From: Pseudoips prasinana
Taxonomy: Eukaryota; Arthropoda; Insecta; Lepidoptera; Nolidae
Length of the DNA: 64,000 bases
Assembly: GCA_951640165.1 (NCBI GenBank)
Contig: OX621260.1
Location: 13,472,001-13,536,000 of the forward strand
Direction of reading: 5' to 3'
Below, one piece after another: positions 31,425-44,100 of the stretch. Position 1 is the stretch's first letter, and each line of letters opens with the position of its first letter. The translations under genes were made by a program, and so were the position numbers. The notes under the pieces are model-generated. The model saw only the letters and a list, made by a program, of their open reading frames with translations. It was not told where the DNA came from and did not search any database.

Positions 31425-33045
31425 TTAGACTCTATTGCATTGTAATAAGAGTTTAACCGAATGGAATATACGCCGCTACTGACTTACGGTTAACTGTCTT
31501 AAAGAAATGGGACGATTCTAAATTCGAATGTGTTTATTGGTTTGGTTTTTTTTTTACTATTTCAAACTCTATGGTGTTGTTATAAGAGCTAAATTATGGA
31601 TATAATACATATTGCATTATGGATATACGCCGTTACTGACTTAGGGTAAACTGGCTTCAAGAAAAAGGCGATTCTTAATTCGAATGTGTTTATTGTTTTG
31701 GTTTTTTTTTTACCATTTCAAACTCTAAGGTGTTGTAATAAGAGTTAAATTATGGATATACATATTGCATTATGGATATACGCCGTTACTGACTTAGGGT
31801 TAACTGGCTGCAAGAAAATGGACGATTCTTAATTCTAATGTGTTTATTGTTTTGGTTTCTTTTACTATTTCAAACTCTAAGGTGTTATAATAAGAGTTAA
31901 ATTATGGATATACATATTGCATTATGGATATACGCCGTTACTGACTTAGTTAACTGGCTGCAAGAAAAAGGCGATTCTTAATTCGAATGTGTTTATTGTT
32001 TTGGTTTTTTTTTTACCATTTCAAACTCTAAGGTGTTGTAATAAGAGTTAAATTATGGATATACATATTGCATTATGGATATACGCCGTTACTGACTTAG
32101 GGTTAACTGGCTTCAAGAAAAGGGACGATTCTTAATTCGAATGTGTTTATTGTTTTGGTTTCTTTTACTATTTCAAACTCTATGGTGTTGTAATAAGAGT
32201 TAAATTATGGATATACATATTGCATTATGCATATATGCCGTTACTGACTTAGGGTTAACTGGCTGCAAGAAAATGGACGATTCTTAATTCTAATGTGTTT
32301 ATTGTTTTGGTTTTTTTACCATTTCAAACTCTAAGGTGTTGTAATAAGAGTTAAATTACGGATATACATATTGCATTATGGATATACGCCGTTACTGACT
32401 TAGGGTAAACTGGCTTCAAGAAAAAGGCGATTCTTAATTCGAATGTGTTTATTGTTTTGGTTTTTTTTTAACATTTCAAACTCTAAGGTGTTGTAATAAG
32501 AGTTAAATTATGGATATACATATTGCATTATGCATATATGCCGTTACTGACTTAGGGTTAACTGGCTGCAAGAAAATGGACGATTCTTAATTCTAATGTG
32601 TTTATTGTTTTGGTTTCTTTTACTATTTCAAACTCTATGGTGTTGTAATAAGAGTTTTTATTATGGATATACATATTGCATTATGGATATACGCCGTTAC
32701 TGACTTAGTTAACTGGCTGCAAGAAAATGGACGATTCTTAATTCTAATGTGTTTATTGTTTTGGTTTCTTTTACTATTTCAAACTCTAAGGTGTTGTAAT
32801 AAGAGTTAAATTATGGATATACATATGGCATTATGGATGTACGCCGTTACTGACTTAAGGTTAACTGGCTTCAAGGAAATGGACGATTCTTAATTCTAAT
32901 GTGTTTATTGTTTTGGTTTCTTTTACTATTTCAAACTCTATGGTGTTGTAATAAGAATTAAATTATGGATATACATATGGCATTATGGATGTACGCCGTT
33001 ACTGACTTAAGGTTAACTGGCTTCAAGCAAAGGGAAGGTTCTCGA
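31425..33045. repeat. Satellite array, about 152-bp unit, 11 copies
   Basis: The word AATAAGAGTT (or a close variant) recurs at about 31,444; 31,581; 31,737; 31,889; 32,040; 32,192; 32,343; 32,495; 32,647; 32,798; 32,950, spacing 151-152 bp in the inner part and 137-156 bp at the left edge. Each unit has TTTCAAACTCTAWGGTG, ATGGATATACATATTGCATT and CGCCGTTACTGACTTA. Two unit types can be told apart: one with AATTCGAATG plus a long T run and ACCATTTC, and one with AATTCTAATG plus TTTCTTTTACTATTTC. Edge units are the most diverged. Confidence 0.95.
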
Positions 33046-33714
33046 TTTAAATTTGTTTTGTTTGTAAGTGAAAATTTCTTTAGGCGCGTGGGCATTTTTG
33101 GGATTTGGAGAACTATTGAACTCTCGTCACTGTTACCGTTAAAGGCACTTCTGTAAATAAGTATGTATATATATATTGTGTATGTACGTACACAGGAACA
33201 TTTGTATTTAGGCCTTTTAGATGGGAACAAACCATTGTAAAGAGTTGCTTGAGAGGGTAGATTTTTTTTGTGCAATTATCGATGTACGTTATAGGCGAAT
33301 ACGCAAACTAAAGGTCATGAAGGGCGATAGTGGTCGTACAGTATCACGAGAGTTTCTACTTAACTTGACTTGCCCTAGGTAAGTCATGATATCGTCATCC
33401 GAAACGGGGTAGGAGGCAGGGCTAGTTACCTAAATGGAACTTTGAAATAATTATGTGTTATCGGTGACATCACTTGAGGTAAACTAGCTGAATAAAAAAT
33501 GTCATTAAATAGGAATTATAGCTAATTTCTGTTTTAGATAATAAATTCATGACAAAACTATCATTGTAAATTTAATGTCCAAGGAGTATACAAGGTGTAA
33601 CAACTAGTGGACGTAGCTTAACGGTCTAATTATCCCAGGCGACTGAACAACAACGTGTTAAACATCATTATACAAAATAGACAAGAATACAATACAATAT
33701 AATAATAGTAATAT

Positions 33715-34950
33715 TTGGCGGGTCGGTTGGTGTGGTTGGAAGATACTTTCACGCAGCAGGTCGTCGGTTCGATTCCCACCCAGTACAGATATTTTTGTGC
33801 ATGGATATATTATATTACATAAGAGTGGTAGGGCACAGCGTTCATTCGCTCAAAGAACAGTCTGACTGGGGAAGTACCTCCACCTTACAGAAGACATTCC
33901 TTGTAGAGTTGTGTCGCTCGCGAGCGAAAGATATAAATGATATATAATCCTGCCCAAAGAGCGAGTATATCAATCGCTCACCAGTTTCTAAACTATATCT
34001 TTATATCCGAATCATAAGATTCATTTCGGATGAACTCAAACCGGCACAGACTAGATGAGTAAAAGATACATCGCTCCCTTGTGAAAGAGAGAGAGATAGT
34101 CGTTCCAACTGTGCGTGTGTACTCTAGTGAGCGGGAATCGAAAGAATAGCAGAAAGAAGTCTACGTTATAGTTTGATAATAAAGCGGTTTGCGTTGCGTA
34201 TCGAAATTCCCGTTGCATTTGTCGCATTTTGTAAACAATGACGTAATTTGAATTTTGAACGAAATAGTGTTATTGTACAATTTTATTGTAAGTGGTTATT
34301 GTTTTTGATTTTATTTAGTGTCTCGCGTGATTTGCCCCGTGTGTGCACTTTAATGTATAATTAAATGGCTATAACTGTAAATTTAAAAATCCCTGATAAC
34401 ATGAGCAAACATCTGAACAGATCTTCATAAATTATAGCTAAAACTGCGTCAAAATCAGTCCATTCGTTGGGGAGCTACGATGCCACAGTCAGATATTTTT
34501 TTACGTTGGGGATTAAATATCGTTCCACAATATCACTTATATCTTTCGCTCGCGAGCGACCCGTCGCGACGTTAGATCCCGCTCTCTCTTGGCTCTATGA
34601 ATTAAACAGTTCAGTTACTCTGTACTAGTGTAGATATAAAAGAGTGATATATATCTTTGCGCGAAAAGATATATATCTCTCTTTTCTAATCAGTGATATA
34701 TTTTGCGCATCTCTAATTCCTTGATAATAACATTAAACATTTAACGTCGTGTTTCTGAGTGTGAGTAAGGTTGCCAGAGCTCGTCGTGGTGGGGGGAAGG
34801 GTCAGCAATACTCGTTTGCCGACTCTTAACGGCCGGCAACGCACCCGCGACCTTCTAGTATTGCGAGTGTACATGGGCGGCGGTGATCCCTTACCATCAG
34901 GTGACCCACTTGATCGTCCCCCACAGATATTAAAAATAAATCATAATTCA
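33715..34950 (+). mobile_element. SINE/retroposon split by a hAT-like MITE
   Basis: Left part 33,715-33,895: tRNA-type head (GTCGGTTGGTGTGGTTGGAA, B-box GGTTCGATTCCCACCC) and GGGGAAGTACCTCCACCTTA. Right part 34,724-34,950: TTTCTGAGTGTGAGTAAGG, GGCCGGCAACGCACCCGCGA, CATGGGCGGCGGTGATCC and CATCAGGTGACCCACTTG, a very common lepidopteran retroposon 3' end. The same left-to-right order is seen uninterrupted at 12,000-12,200. Confidence 0.8.
33904..34715. mobile_element. hAT-type MITE, 812 bp
   Basis: Flanked by an exact 8-bp duplication ATTCCTTG (33,896-33,903 and 34,716-34,723). Ends are TAGAGTTG and, inverted, TAGAGATG, the usual hAT terminus. Just inside the left end, and about 150 bp inside the right end, are inverted arms of 31 bp beginning GTCGCTCGCGAGCGAAAGAT (33,913-33,943 and 34,531-34,561). 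No open frame. Confidence 0.85.
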
Positions 34951-34974
34951 TTTATTCATTGTCGAACATAGGTA

Positions 34975-35186
34975 CAGTCAACAGCAAAAGTAGATGATCA
35001 AAATCGGACCTGAGTTTTGAGTGAATGATGCTATTGGGTGGCAGTTTCACTAGTTAATATTTTTTACACTTAACACTCACGCACTCAACACCTTCAACTA
35101 CACTTCACTACTACACAATTTTGTCGCAATTTATGATAATAAGTATTGAATATCCGACTTTGATCATCTACTTTTGCTGTTGACAG
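34975..35186. mobile_element. Tc1/mariner-type MITE, 212 bp
   Basis: TA on both sides (34,973 and 35,187). Arms of about 35 bp, CAGTCAACAGCAAAAGTAGA on the left and CTGTCAACAGCAAAAGTAGA read inwards from the right. No coding capacity. 35,190-35,800 after it shows only AT-rich sequence with no feature I can name. Confidence 0.85.
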
Positions 35187-35807
35187 TACATACATTTTAA
35201 GCAATACATTTCCAGATGTGAGAAATAAATATTTAATATCGATCAACTGATGCATTTTGTATAAGTTCAAGTAACTTCCACTACGTATGTTACACTTTGT
35301 ATAGTTTCTTCTTATTAGTTTACTGTTTGAGTATTTATTTGTATTCGGTATAACACACAAATATGTTTAAAATTAATTTTATTTATTTGGATACGTTTTA
35401 GTAGGAGGGAAAACACATCACTTAGCATGCTTCTAGAAAATATCGAATATAATACACAATGTTCCAATGCAAATATTATAGCATTGCCATAATTTTAATA
35501 ATAGGGTCCCTGACTCTACTGTGATGGCTCTTCTCACCGGAGTCTATCAAACTACGCAAGACATGGTGCTGGAATGTTGCGTATACTTTCGCTTTCTTCA
35601 CATTCAAATTATTCATATCCTTTGCGAGTATCGAGATATTAGGCGCAAGAGTGTCAGCTTTAGATCCTTGAACTCGCCAACTTCTAGGTGCCAATAAAAC
35701 TTCGACTACTTTGGACTGTAGATCGGTCGCTGGTTCAGATCCGGCTCAAAGGACCAACTTTATAAACGGTCGCTGATATCGTTCCCAAATAAAAAACAAT
35801 TGTAATA

Positions 35808-36198
35808 TACAACATGTAACTTAATTAACGCACATCCTGAAAATAGTTTGTTCAGAATCGTTTACTGAATCTATTTATATAATTTTTAATATAGATTTTT
35901 TTTATTCCAAAATAATTAAAATTACGAAAATTATTGTCATATTAACCCTGTACAGTCAAACAAATTGAAATGGACCGTAAATCAAAGTAATAAGACTTTT
36001 AAAATCGCAGTTTTATTTGTATTCATACAAATTCCATCATTCAATACAAAATAAAGAAAAATAAACCTTATTCCATGAAACTAATTTACCAAAATATATG
36101 CATGTTAAATAAAAAAATTCAGTGTATGTATTATGAATACAACATAATATTCTAATTGGGGTGTATGAGAGTGTGCGTTAATTACGTTACATGTTGTA
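35808..36198. mobile_element. MITE with TACAACATGTAAC inverted ends
   Basis: 27-bp ends, TACAACATGTAACTTAATTA and inverted TACAACATGTAACGTAATTA, one mismatch, flanked by TA on both sides. The first 13 bases resemble those of the 36-bp repeats at 49,880 and 55,101. No open frame. Confidence 0.75.
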
Positions 36199-36554
36199 TA
36201 ACTTGGCGAGCCAAAGTGACCATTTGTCAGGAAATAAAATAATAAGAGAATTTTTTTCTTGTACGACAACAGCAATGATATCGGGAAGACAACTTATTGA
36301 CACAACAGCTTGAAAAAAAAAAGAAATATTACATATATTTAAAAAATCCAATTGACTCGCCAATTAGCATCGTCAACACCAGGACTTTATTATTTAGGCG
36401 AATAACGTGCGGTATTCATGTGACCATTCAATTTCTCATTCAATAAAATAACAATATGTAGGTGACTTACATAATTCAGAATTGCATTGATGCAGGTCTA
36501 ACATTCTTATACATTTAATAATCAAGAGCTTAGGAACATTTGAGAGGCCTATGC

Positions 36555-37475
36555 ACGGGGTATTTCAGCAAAATCGAATCGGAAATGTCGAAATCGAAGG
36601 CAAACCAAAGTACCGATTTAGCCCAAAGAATTGCCAAACTGAAGTGGCAGTGGGCGGGGCACAAGGCGAGGCGGAGCTCGTAGAACCGACGGCCGCTGGA
36701 GCAGAAAGGTTATCGAATTGCCATCACGATATTAATTGCCTCGTGGGGAGACCTGCATGCCTGATTCTTCTCTAAAAGCCAGCCTGATATCGACTTGGAG
36801 GGGTGTGCCGTAGCCACCTCGCTTGGCATGCGAGTTGGCGACCGCAGTTAGGTGGTAGCTAGTACATAGGTGGCGCTGCTGCCTGGTGTATCTCTTAGTC
36901 GTCTTTTACGACACCCACGGGGTGGTATAGGATGGCCCTGTTATTATTTCTAGACAGGGAACAGGTCAAGAAAGGCTTTATTTCCTTATTGGCAGTGTTA
37001 TAAAATTTGCATTGTAACTATTAGTTAATTAATATGCAAGAATATTTGTCAGACAAATTTCAAATGAATTATAATTTTTATGTGTAACATAAAATTTACA
37101 AAGGACAAAACCATTTTTGTAGACTATAATTTTACATATATTATTATTTTAATTAGATATTATTGATATACTAAATGACTGAGAATAGTCTTTAAGATGA
37201 TTTCAAAGCAATATTGTAATAGTATATATTATTTGAAGATGATATTTTTACCGTCAACCATATGTAGTAAAGTAGGAATTGGAGATCTTTGTCTGTGAAC
37301 GACAAAACAATCAGCACGCCATATCGTTCCGAGGACGACCCCGCAGATCATCTTTCAGAGGGTTGGCAGCAGTGTCTTTCTGAGTACTATGACGTGGCGT
37401 GCCGTAAGCGTGGCAATTATGGCCAAAATACAACATAATTCGTTGGGGAGGCCTTTGTCAAGCAGTACACCTCTT
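36555..37475 (+). mobile_element. RTE-type LINE 3' fragments with lepidopteran tail repeat
   Basis: 36,590-36,740 codes with breaks for the end of an RTE reverse transcriptase (AKLKWQWAGH, then RPLEQKGYR in place of DGRWSRKVIEW). 36,804-36,960 is the common tail CTTGGCATGCGAGTTGGCGA ... TACGACACCCACGGGGTGG. 37,280-37,475 is another RTE end, with CGAGGACGACCCCGCAGATC and TTGGGGAGGCCTTTGTCAAG (the WR.LGEAFVKQ motif). All are fragments; none is functional. Confidence 0.6.
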
Positions 37476-37550
37476 TCAGCTGCATAGTTGTAATAAAGAG
37501 AGCGAAGGCATTTTTTTTTAAAGGTTGTAATGTAACATAAAGCACTATGT

Positions 37551-37604
37551 AAATTCTTCTCAAATATTTTGATATAAATCTATCAAAATATTTGAGAAGA
37601 ATTT
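37551..37604. repeat. 24-bp-arm palindrome
   Basis: AAATTCTTCTCAAATATTTT and four more bases pair exactly with 37,581-37,604 across the 6-bp spacer TAAATC. 37,605-38,090 shows nothing else recognisable. Confidence 0.9.
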
Positions 37605-38093
37605 TGAAATTGCAAATGTCTTAAAGCAATAGAAACAAGCAAGACGAACAAACGGTCATCCGCGCACATTTACAAAGTTGACAAGTCACACGACGTCTAC
37701 CAAAGGCGACGACTGTGTGAAAAAGAAATAAGTACCCCGACAGCAGTTCGACCGTTTACCGTAAGCAGCCCCCGTTCACGAGTATTACGTGAGGGCCAGC
37801 CATCGCCTCCCTCGCAATATTAGAAGGAAGGAAACGCAATAGAAACTATTTTATTTATCTCATAAATGGGAAATCATAAATTTAGTCATTCGGAGGGTCT
37901 CAAACCCCTTCGGTTCTGCTTTAAGGTACGAATGATACACACTGACAAATCAAATTTAGTATTCCCTTGCTAAGGGTCTTAACCCTTTTGGAGGATGTAG
38001 GTGTTATCCATTGGCTTTGTTTTCTAGATACATGGCCGGCTGATATGTTCACAGGTACATGTGAGAGAACTATTTAATTTTTATTTTTATGTA

Positions 38094-38182
38094 CAGACGC
38101 CAGCTCATCCAGCTACTCCAATCTGTCAAATTTATTTTATAGAAATTCGATAGATTGGGGTAGCTTGATGTGCTGGCGTATG
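38094..38182. mobile_element. TA-flanked MITE (CAGACGCCAGC family)
   Basis: Inverted ends CAGACGCCAGCTCATCCAGC and, from the right, CATACGCCAGCACATCAAGC, with TA on both sides. Related copies: 38,438-38,566; 49,051-49,185; 63,604-63,753. Confidence 0.8.
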
Positions 38183-38437
38183 TACACTATTAATGATGAC
38201 GGTATAAATACATAATTATCAGAACTACACATGTATGTTTGTTTTGTAAATATGTTTGTAATCATTCAATTGCCCATTTCGCACCTGTTTATGAATAAGA
38301 TAAATTATTTTTGTCAATGTTTGTTATATTTAGATTTTTTACATTCCACTAATGTTCTTTGTAAATACATTGAGATTTTCTAGTAAATATTTTCCATGTG
38401 TTTTGGAAGCTGAGTAGGGTTTGGGAGTTGGAATGTA

Positions 38438-38566
38438 CAGACGCTAGCACTTTCAGCTATCTCTAAAATTTCTTTTATAGATTTTCAACTTTATCACATA
38501 ATAATAAGGTTCACTTTCAATTGGGGAAATTTGACCGATTGGGGTTGCTTGATATGCTGGCGTCTG
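38438..38566. mobile_element. TA-flanked MITE (CAGACGCCAGC family)
   Basis: Left end CAGACGCTAGCACTTTCAGC, right end inverted CAGACGCCAGCATATCAAGC, TA on both sides. Only 255 bp from the previous copy. Confidence 0.82.
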
Positions 38567-38630
38567 TACTTATTCGTTATTGTGTGTTTGTTTGAAATAT
38601 TTGGCGTACATTTGGGTATTTGTTATTTAT

Positions 38631-38975
38631 TTAATTCGCAACTATTCTTGGCATAGTGTTTAGCATGATTTTGGCATTCATGTAATTTATTATGTGAATA
38701 GATTTAAGATTTTCAGGGTTGTCATTCTCGTATTGTGTAAGAAAAATTGGAGACGATTGGGGTACAGAAATATTCCGATCGTATGAAACCCTATAAGGGT
38801 TTAAAATGGTAGGATTCTCTTTTGTTAATGCTTCTTGTGACTTGTTGCGATTTTTTAGTAAATTTTGGGATAGTTTTATTAGAATTGGCAACCCTGTGCG
38901 GCCGGTTGGCTTTGTCGGTTGGTACTTTACCAATATTATTAATCGATCGGTGTCCGTTGACCATGTCCGGTACAT
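38631..38975 (-). other. Open frame of 114 codons, unknown
   Basis: Starts MYRTWSTDTDRLIILVKYQP and includes NPYRVSYDRNISVPQSS. I see no known domain, signal peptide or membrane segment, and no splice context that ties it to a gene. Might be a fragment of a repeat-encoded protein, or chance. Confidence 0.2.
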
Positions 38976-39233
38976 TGTCAGTTTTGTAAACGTAATTTAT
39001 CTGTATGTAGATATAATTAAATAATAAATACTTACCAAAGAAAATGTGTTATTTATTTTACCATCTTCATCATCATATAAGCCGAAAGAATTCCACTGAT
39101 GGACGAAGGCCTCCCCCAAAGATCTCCATTATTGCCTATATCTTGAAAGGGGCCTGACCACACTGCGTCTTACTAAATAGGTACTTTTTCAGAATTCCGT
39201 AGGGAAAGGGTAGAATATTAACCCTATATTTAA

Positions 39234-39402
39234 TCTACTATATAAAAATAAGTCGGGTTTTCCTTCCTGACGCTATAACTCCAGAACGCACTAACCGATT
39301 TCCACGGTTTTGCATTCGTTGGAAAGATCTCGGGCTCCGTGAGGTTTATAGCAAAGAAAATTTATAGAATTTTACGCGGGTAACACCGCGGGGCACAGCT
39401 AG
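39234..39402 (+). mobile_element. Non-autonomous Helitron, 169 bp
   Basis: Near-identical to 14,212-14,380 over its full length, same TCTACTATAT start and GGGGCACAGCTAG end, inserted between A and T. Confidence 0.9.
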
Positions 39403-39469
39403 TTATATATGTAATCTTATTGAATAATTATAGTATACATAAAGCCCGCATTAGGAAATTACACTCTTA

Positions 39470-39605
39470 ATATTCACAGACAAGTAATTCATGGGCATAG
39501 AACGCACCCAGACTCAGAACAACAATTTATGGGTCCCAGGTGTAGCTGTCCTGAGCAGGATCGAACCCGGAAGTCGAGGGTGCTAAGCGAGCCGACCACC
39601 TTAAC
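39470..39605 (-). mobile_element. tRNA-derived SINE
   Basis: Minus strand: GGTTAAGGTGGTCGGCTCGC (A-box-like), CCGGGTTCGATCCTGC (B-box), then TTGTTGTTCTGAGTCTGGGT. The latter tail word also occurs at 55,340. Confidence 0.65.
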
Positions 39606-40356
39606 CCGTGTGATCCGTTCTGGCCCGGCCACGATGCCAAACAAGGTCATGGTTATGGCAGTAGACTGAACGGATATGTACCTTTTGGTACCAGAAAGAT
39701 GAATAGCAGTACCACATTATTTTATGACTTATCCACTATTTTCAGTGGCCGGGCTACAGCGTATCCGTCCTACCTAGCACGACGGCCACACTCTGATACA
39801 AATTTAATGAGGTGTCTGTGATAGATTTACGCATCATGTACTATATAAAATACCTGTAATATTAAAGATAAAACCTTTCAAATCTATTAATAGTCACTGC
39901 AACGTTTGAGGGAAATACGCCTAACGATAACTGAATAGCAATATATGTTGTCAAGAAGTTCTATTGCTATTCAGTTATTGTCTTTGTTTTGATGAAGTAC
40001 ATTGTTTGGCATCCACGTAAATCATCACTTCGTAACCATTTGCTCTTAAAGCAGACACATTAAGGGAAGTCATATTCGATATAGAACTATTTTAGGTTTT
40101 TATTTTAGTTTTGTTTTGAAAAGAGATCGAATAAATCAGCTCTATGTGCGTTCGGGTCATAAGGTATTTTCCTTTTGTCCAGCCATATTTTCATATTGTT
40201 TTTTAAACTATTTACGGTTGGAGTCGTTGAATTTTCCCGCGTTGATTCCAAAACAAATACGACGTCACAACCATTAGTCTCTCGAGAAAACCTTCAAAGT
40301 TTACATCACATTCTAGGATACCTACTGATTTTAGGAGCTACTGCTATCAGTATATG

Positions 40357-40600
40357 AAACACTTCTCCAGGTAAGTATATCAATTCGTGGATTTATTAGA
40401 TACTCACTATACAAAAACACTATTTTCCTCGTTATGTTGAACACTTCTCCAGGTAAGTATATCAATTCGTGGATTTATTAGACACTCAATATACAAAAAC
40501 ACTATTTTCACACTTCTCCAGGTAAGTACCTATATCAATTCGTGGATTTATTAGATACTCAATATACAAAAACACTATTTTCCTCGTTATGTTGTTTCAT
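40357..40600. repeat. Three tandem copies of a 69-82-bp pseudogene segment
   Basis: CTTCTCCAGGTAAGTATATC followed by AATTCGTGGATTTATTAGA occurs at 40,362, 40,444 and 40,513. Copy 1 has this sequence once (around 3,850-3,900), so the triplication arose in the pseudogene. Confidence 0.88.
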
Positions 40601-41056
40601 TTGATATACCTACCTAAATAACGCATTCTTCTGAACACTTGATCAGTTTTTTCAATAACAATATATTATCCACATATTTTCATAACTTCAAGTAGCTTTT
40701 CTGTCGTTACATCTACCCCTTGAGTTTCAGAGCTACGCGTATTTATTTATTTATTTTCACAAAAAATGTACATGTTACATTTAGCAATGATCTCTGTACT
40801 AAGCACGCAGGCTTGTCTTGCAGGAACCAATTATTTTACATTTATAAAGAATTGGTACATACAACTCTTAAATGACTAGGTACAAACAAGATAAAATTAA
40901 AATAAAAAAAATAATTAGAGACAATACAACAGAATATAGAAACTTCTTGAAAAAAAATCTTTAATATTACATAGATATAGATATTTATCTAATATTAAAA
41001 ATATATATGTTAATAATAATAGTAAAACACAATATAATTAAATAATGAATGGAAAA

Positions 41057-41070
41057 AGTTCGTGCGTGTG

Positions 41071-41106
<36 letters not shown>

Positions 41107-41115
41107 GGTGGGTGT
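41057..41115. repeat. TG microsatellite
   Basis: Runs of TG with a TATA interruption and GGGTGGGTG variant near the end. Confidence 0.9.
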
Positions 41116-41198
41116 TTGTGTAGAGTGTGTCAGCAGTTAGTTGATCAGCTGTAGTTCTTAAGAATAAGTTCGGTGGCTTCATAGGATAATGACATGAG

Positions 41199-44100
41199 CT
41201 ATCCCCTAATTACACGCTTTGCTTTGCTGGCACAAAAAAGATTTATCTCAGTATGAGTCCGACATATTTTGTTATAGATGGTAGGGCGAAGATACTTAAG
41301 AAAGGTGGTATTGATTGTTGGAATAGGCACTCGAAACATACGGCGTTGAATAAGTATATTAAAATTTGTGGATTTTTTTATTTCTTTATGCATAGATATT
41401 GCCGCTTTTAAGATATAAATCTGTCGCACTCTAAGTACCTCACAAGTTTTGTATACTTCGTCTGTAGGGAATCGGAAAGGCTTTTTTAACAAGACTTTGA
41501 GGACTGCTCGTTGAGCTCTCTCAACTTGGATCATTTTTGTCTTGGCAGCACCACCCCAGGCCAGTGTACAGTAGTAGAGTAGTGATTGGATGATGGCTTT
41601 GTAAACCATAATCAGAGTTTCTTTGTTTGTACAATTACGAAGCGCTTTTATTATATATAAAGTTTGTCTGACTCTTCCAGTCAGATATACTAAATGCTTC
41701 TCAAAACTTAAGCGTTCATCAATTACTACCTATACCTAAATATCGGATAGAGGTTGTGTTTTCAATAATTCCACAATTAAAGGACGTTTCTTTATCAAAG
41801 TTGTAAGAGTGGATTTTTAGTTACACTAACTTGCTGTGCCCGACAGGGTCCATAATTGTTTCTCTATAATTTACCTACCAGCCTTGTATACATTATGGAA
41901 TGCAATAAAGTATTGAGTAAGTAAGTTGAGTAAGTTTAAGTTGAGGTGGTGGTTTGGATACAGTTCTCTTGTGAAATGCTATGTATTTTGTTTTCTTTAT
42001 GTTAAGAGTGAGTAAATTTCTGTCTAGCCATTTGGCTATCTTCTTTAGCCCAGTTTCAGCAGTGCTAAATACCGTACTCCATGTTTTGTCTCGAAAGATA
42101 ACCACTGTATCATCTGCATAGCACAAAACCTCAGCATTTTTTATGGACAGATCTCAAATATCATTTATATAAATGCAAAATAATGTTGGTCCTAGAATGC
42201 TTCCTTGGGGAACGCCAACATTGACATTCTGGTTTTCACATAGAGTCGAACCTACTTTGAGACACTGACCCCTATTTACAAGATAACTATGGAACCAGTC
42301 TAATGCGACACCTCTCACTCCTTTGGCTTGAAGTTTATGAAGTAGAATAGGAATGGATACGGTATCAAAAGCCTTAGAAAGGTCAATAAACGTACCTATA
42401 CAGCAATCGTTATCATCCAAAGCCCCTGATACCGCACCCGTCAGCATTACTACTGCATCTTCTGTAGACTTATTACGTATGAAACCATATTGATTTTCGG
42501 AAAGGATGTGGTTAATCTCAAGAAAATTTGTGAGCCGTTTATTTACAAGTTTTTCTAGAAGTTTGGAAAAAATACTGAGTAAGGAGATGGGCCTATAATT
42601 GCTTGGCAGAGATTTATCACCATCTTTATGGATGGGAGTCACAACAGCAGTTTTCCAACATTGGGGAAATAGGCCAGTAGATAAGCTGAGGTTGTAGATA
42701 TGTGTGAGAGGCCCTAAGATGATATTTTTTAATTCTTTAATTAATTTAGGTGTGTATCCGTCAAGCCCCGGGGCACTGTCGTTTTTAAGATTATCGATAA
42801 GCGTACTAAGTTCGTAGGGATCTGTTGGTTTTAAGAAAAATGTATTTCCATCTAAGGGTAAGTATTTAGAAAGTTGCTCGGATAAAAGGGTGGATTCTGT
42901 GACTTTAAGCCTCGATAAAATTTGATCAGCTAATTTTTTACCAATTTCTGAGAAATATTTGTTGCAGTAGTTTAGGGATTGAACTGGGTTGGGATGAGTC
43001 TTTGTCAGTTCTGTTGAAATAGAGTGAGATTTTGCCATGTTACAAATTTGCTTTATTGATTTCCATAACTTTTTGGGATTGTTCTGGTTCTCGTTAAGTA
43101 GTTTGGTTTCATAGGACGATTTGAGTCGTTGTTGAAGATTATTAAGAAAGTTACGGTATCGTTTGTAAGTTATTTGTAATATGATGTCTTTAGGGCTTTT
43201 TTTGCTTTGAAGGTGAAGTTGGTCTCTGTTTTTTTGGCATCTTATTATCCCTTGTGTGATCCAAGGCTTTAAAATACGTTGGGATCGTTTAATAATTATA
43301 GGTCTACTGTTTGTTTGTATGGCTTTGTTTAAAATTTGGTCAAATGCTCGTGCAGCGTTTTCTGGGTCAGTCATGTTGTAAATAGATGCCCAATCTACAG
43401 ATTGCAAATCATTTATGATATCTGGCATGTTCGGTTTTAATTTTGTGTGAGATAAATTCCCTTGTTTTATTCCCCTCTTTGTCATACCAAGAATACATAT
43501 ATCATGATCAGTCAAGCTTGAGTGGCATACTATGCCGACAGATACCGAAACATCTTTTACAAAAATGTGATCTAAGCATGACAAGCCTCTTGTTGGGATT
43601 GATATAGCGCTTAGTAGTTGATGACTGGCTAGTAAACACAAGTAATCAGAGCACTGGTCACTGGGTGTGTCGCAACTTATGTCTATGTTAATATCACCAG
43701 CTAATATTATAGAGAAACGGTCTCTGATTTTTTGTAAAGAGTTATCTAAAAAGGATAAAAATTTGGTTAAGTTTCTGAATGACGGTGATCTATATATTCC
43801 CAGGATTGTAATTCTGTCATTAACCGTAAGTTGAAGACAATTACACTCCTCACACTGCAATTCTATTGATGACGCTTCCCATTGATCCCTAATGTAAACC
43901 GTAACACCGCCGCTTTTATTGATGCATGTGTGGAAGGATGTGTAGCCAGAAAATTGTGGAATAATCGAATTTACGCTCAGCCAGCATTCAGATAATATAA
44001 TTGCATCAGGGACAGTAGTCATACTATTTAGCATAACCAGAAATCCATCAAAGTTTCGCTGTATGCTTCTTATATTGAAGCTTAAGACTGTGAAGCTGAC

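Noticed and set aside
31425..33045. CRISPR-like array
   Set aside because: Units are contiguous and 152 bp long with no unique spacers; it is a satellite in a eukaryotic genome.
42151..42153. Recoding (stop readthrough) in the LINE ORF2
   Set aside because: The TGA lies inside the reverse transcriptase just before the catalytic box and another break follows downstream, so simple decay is more likely.
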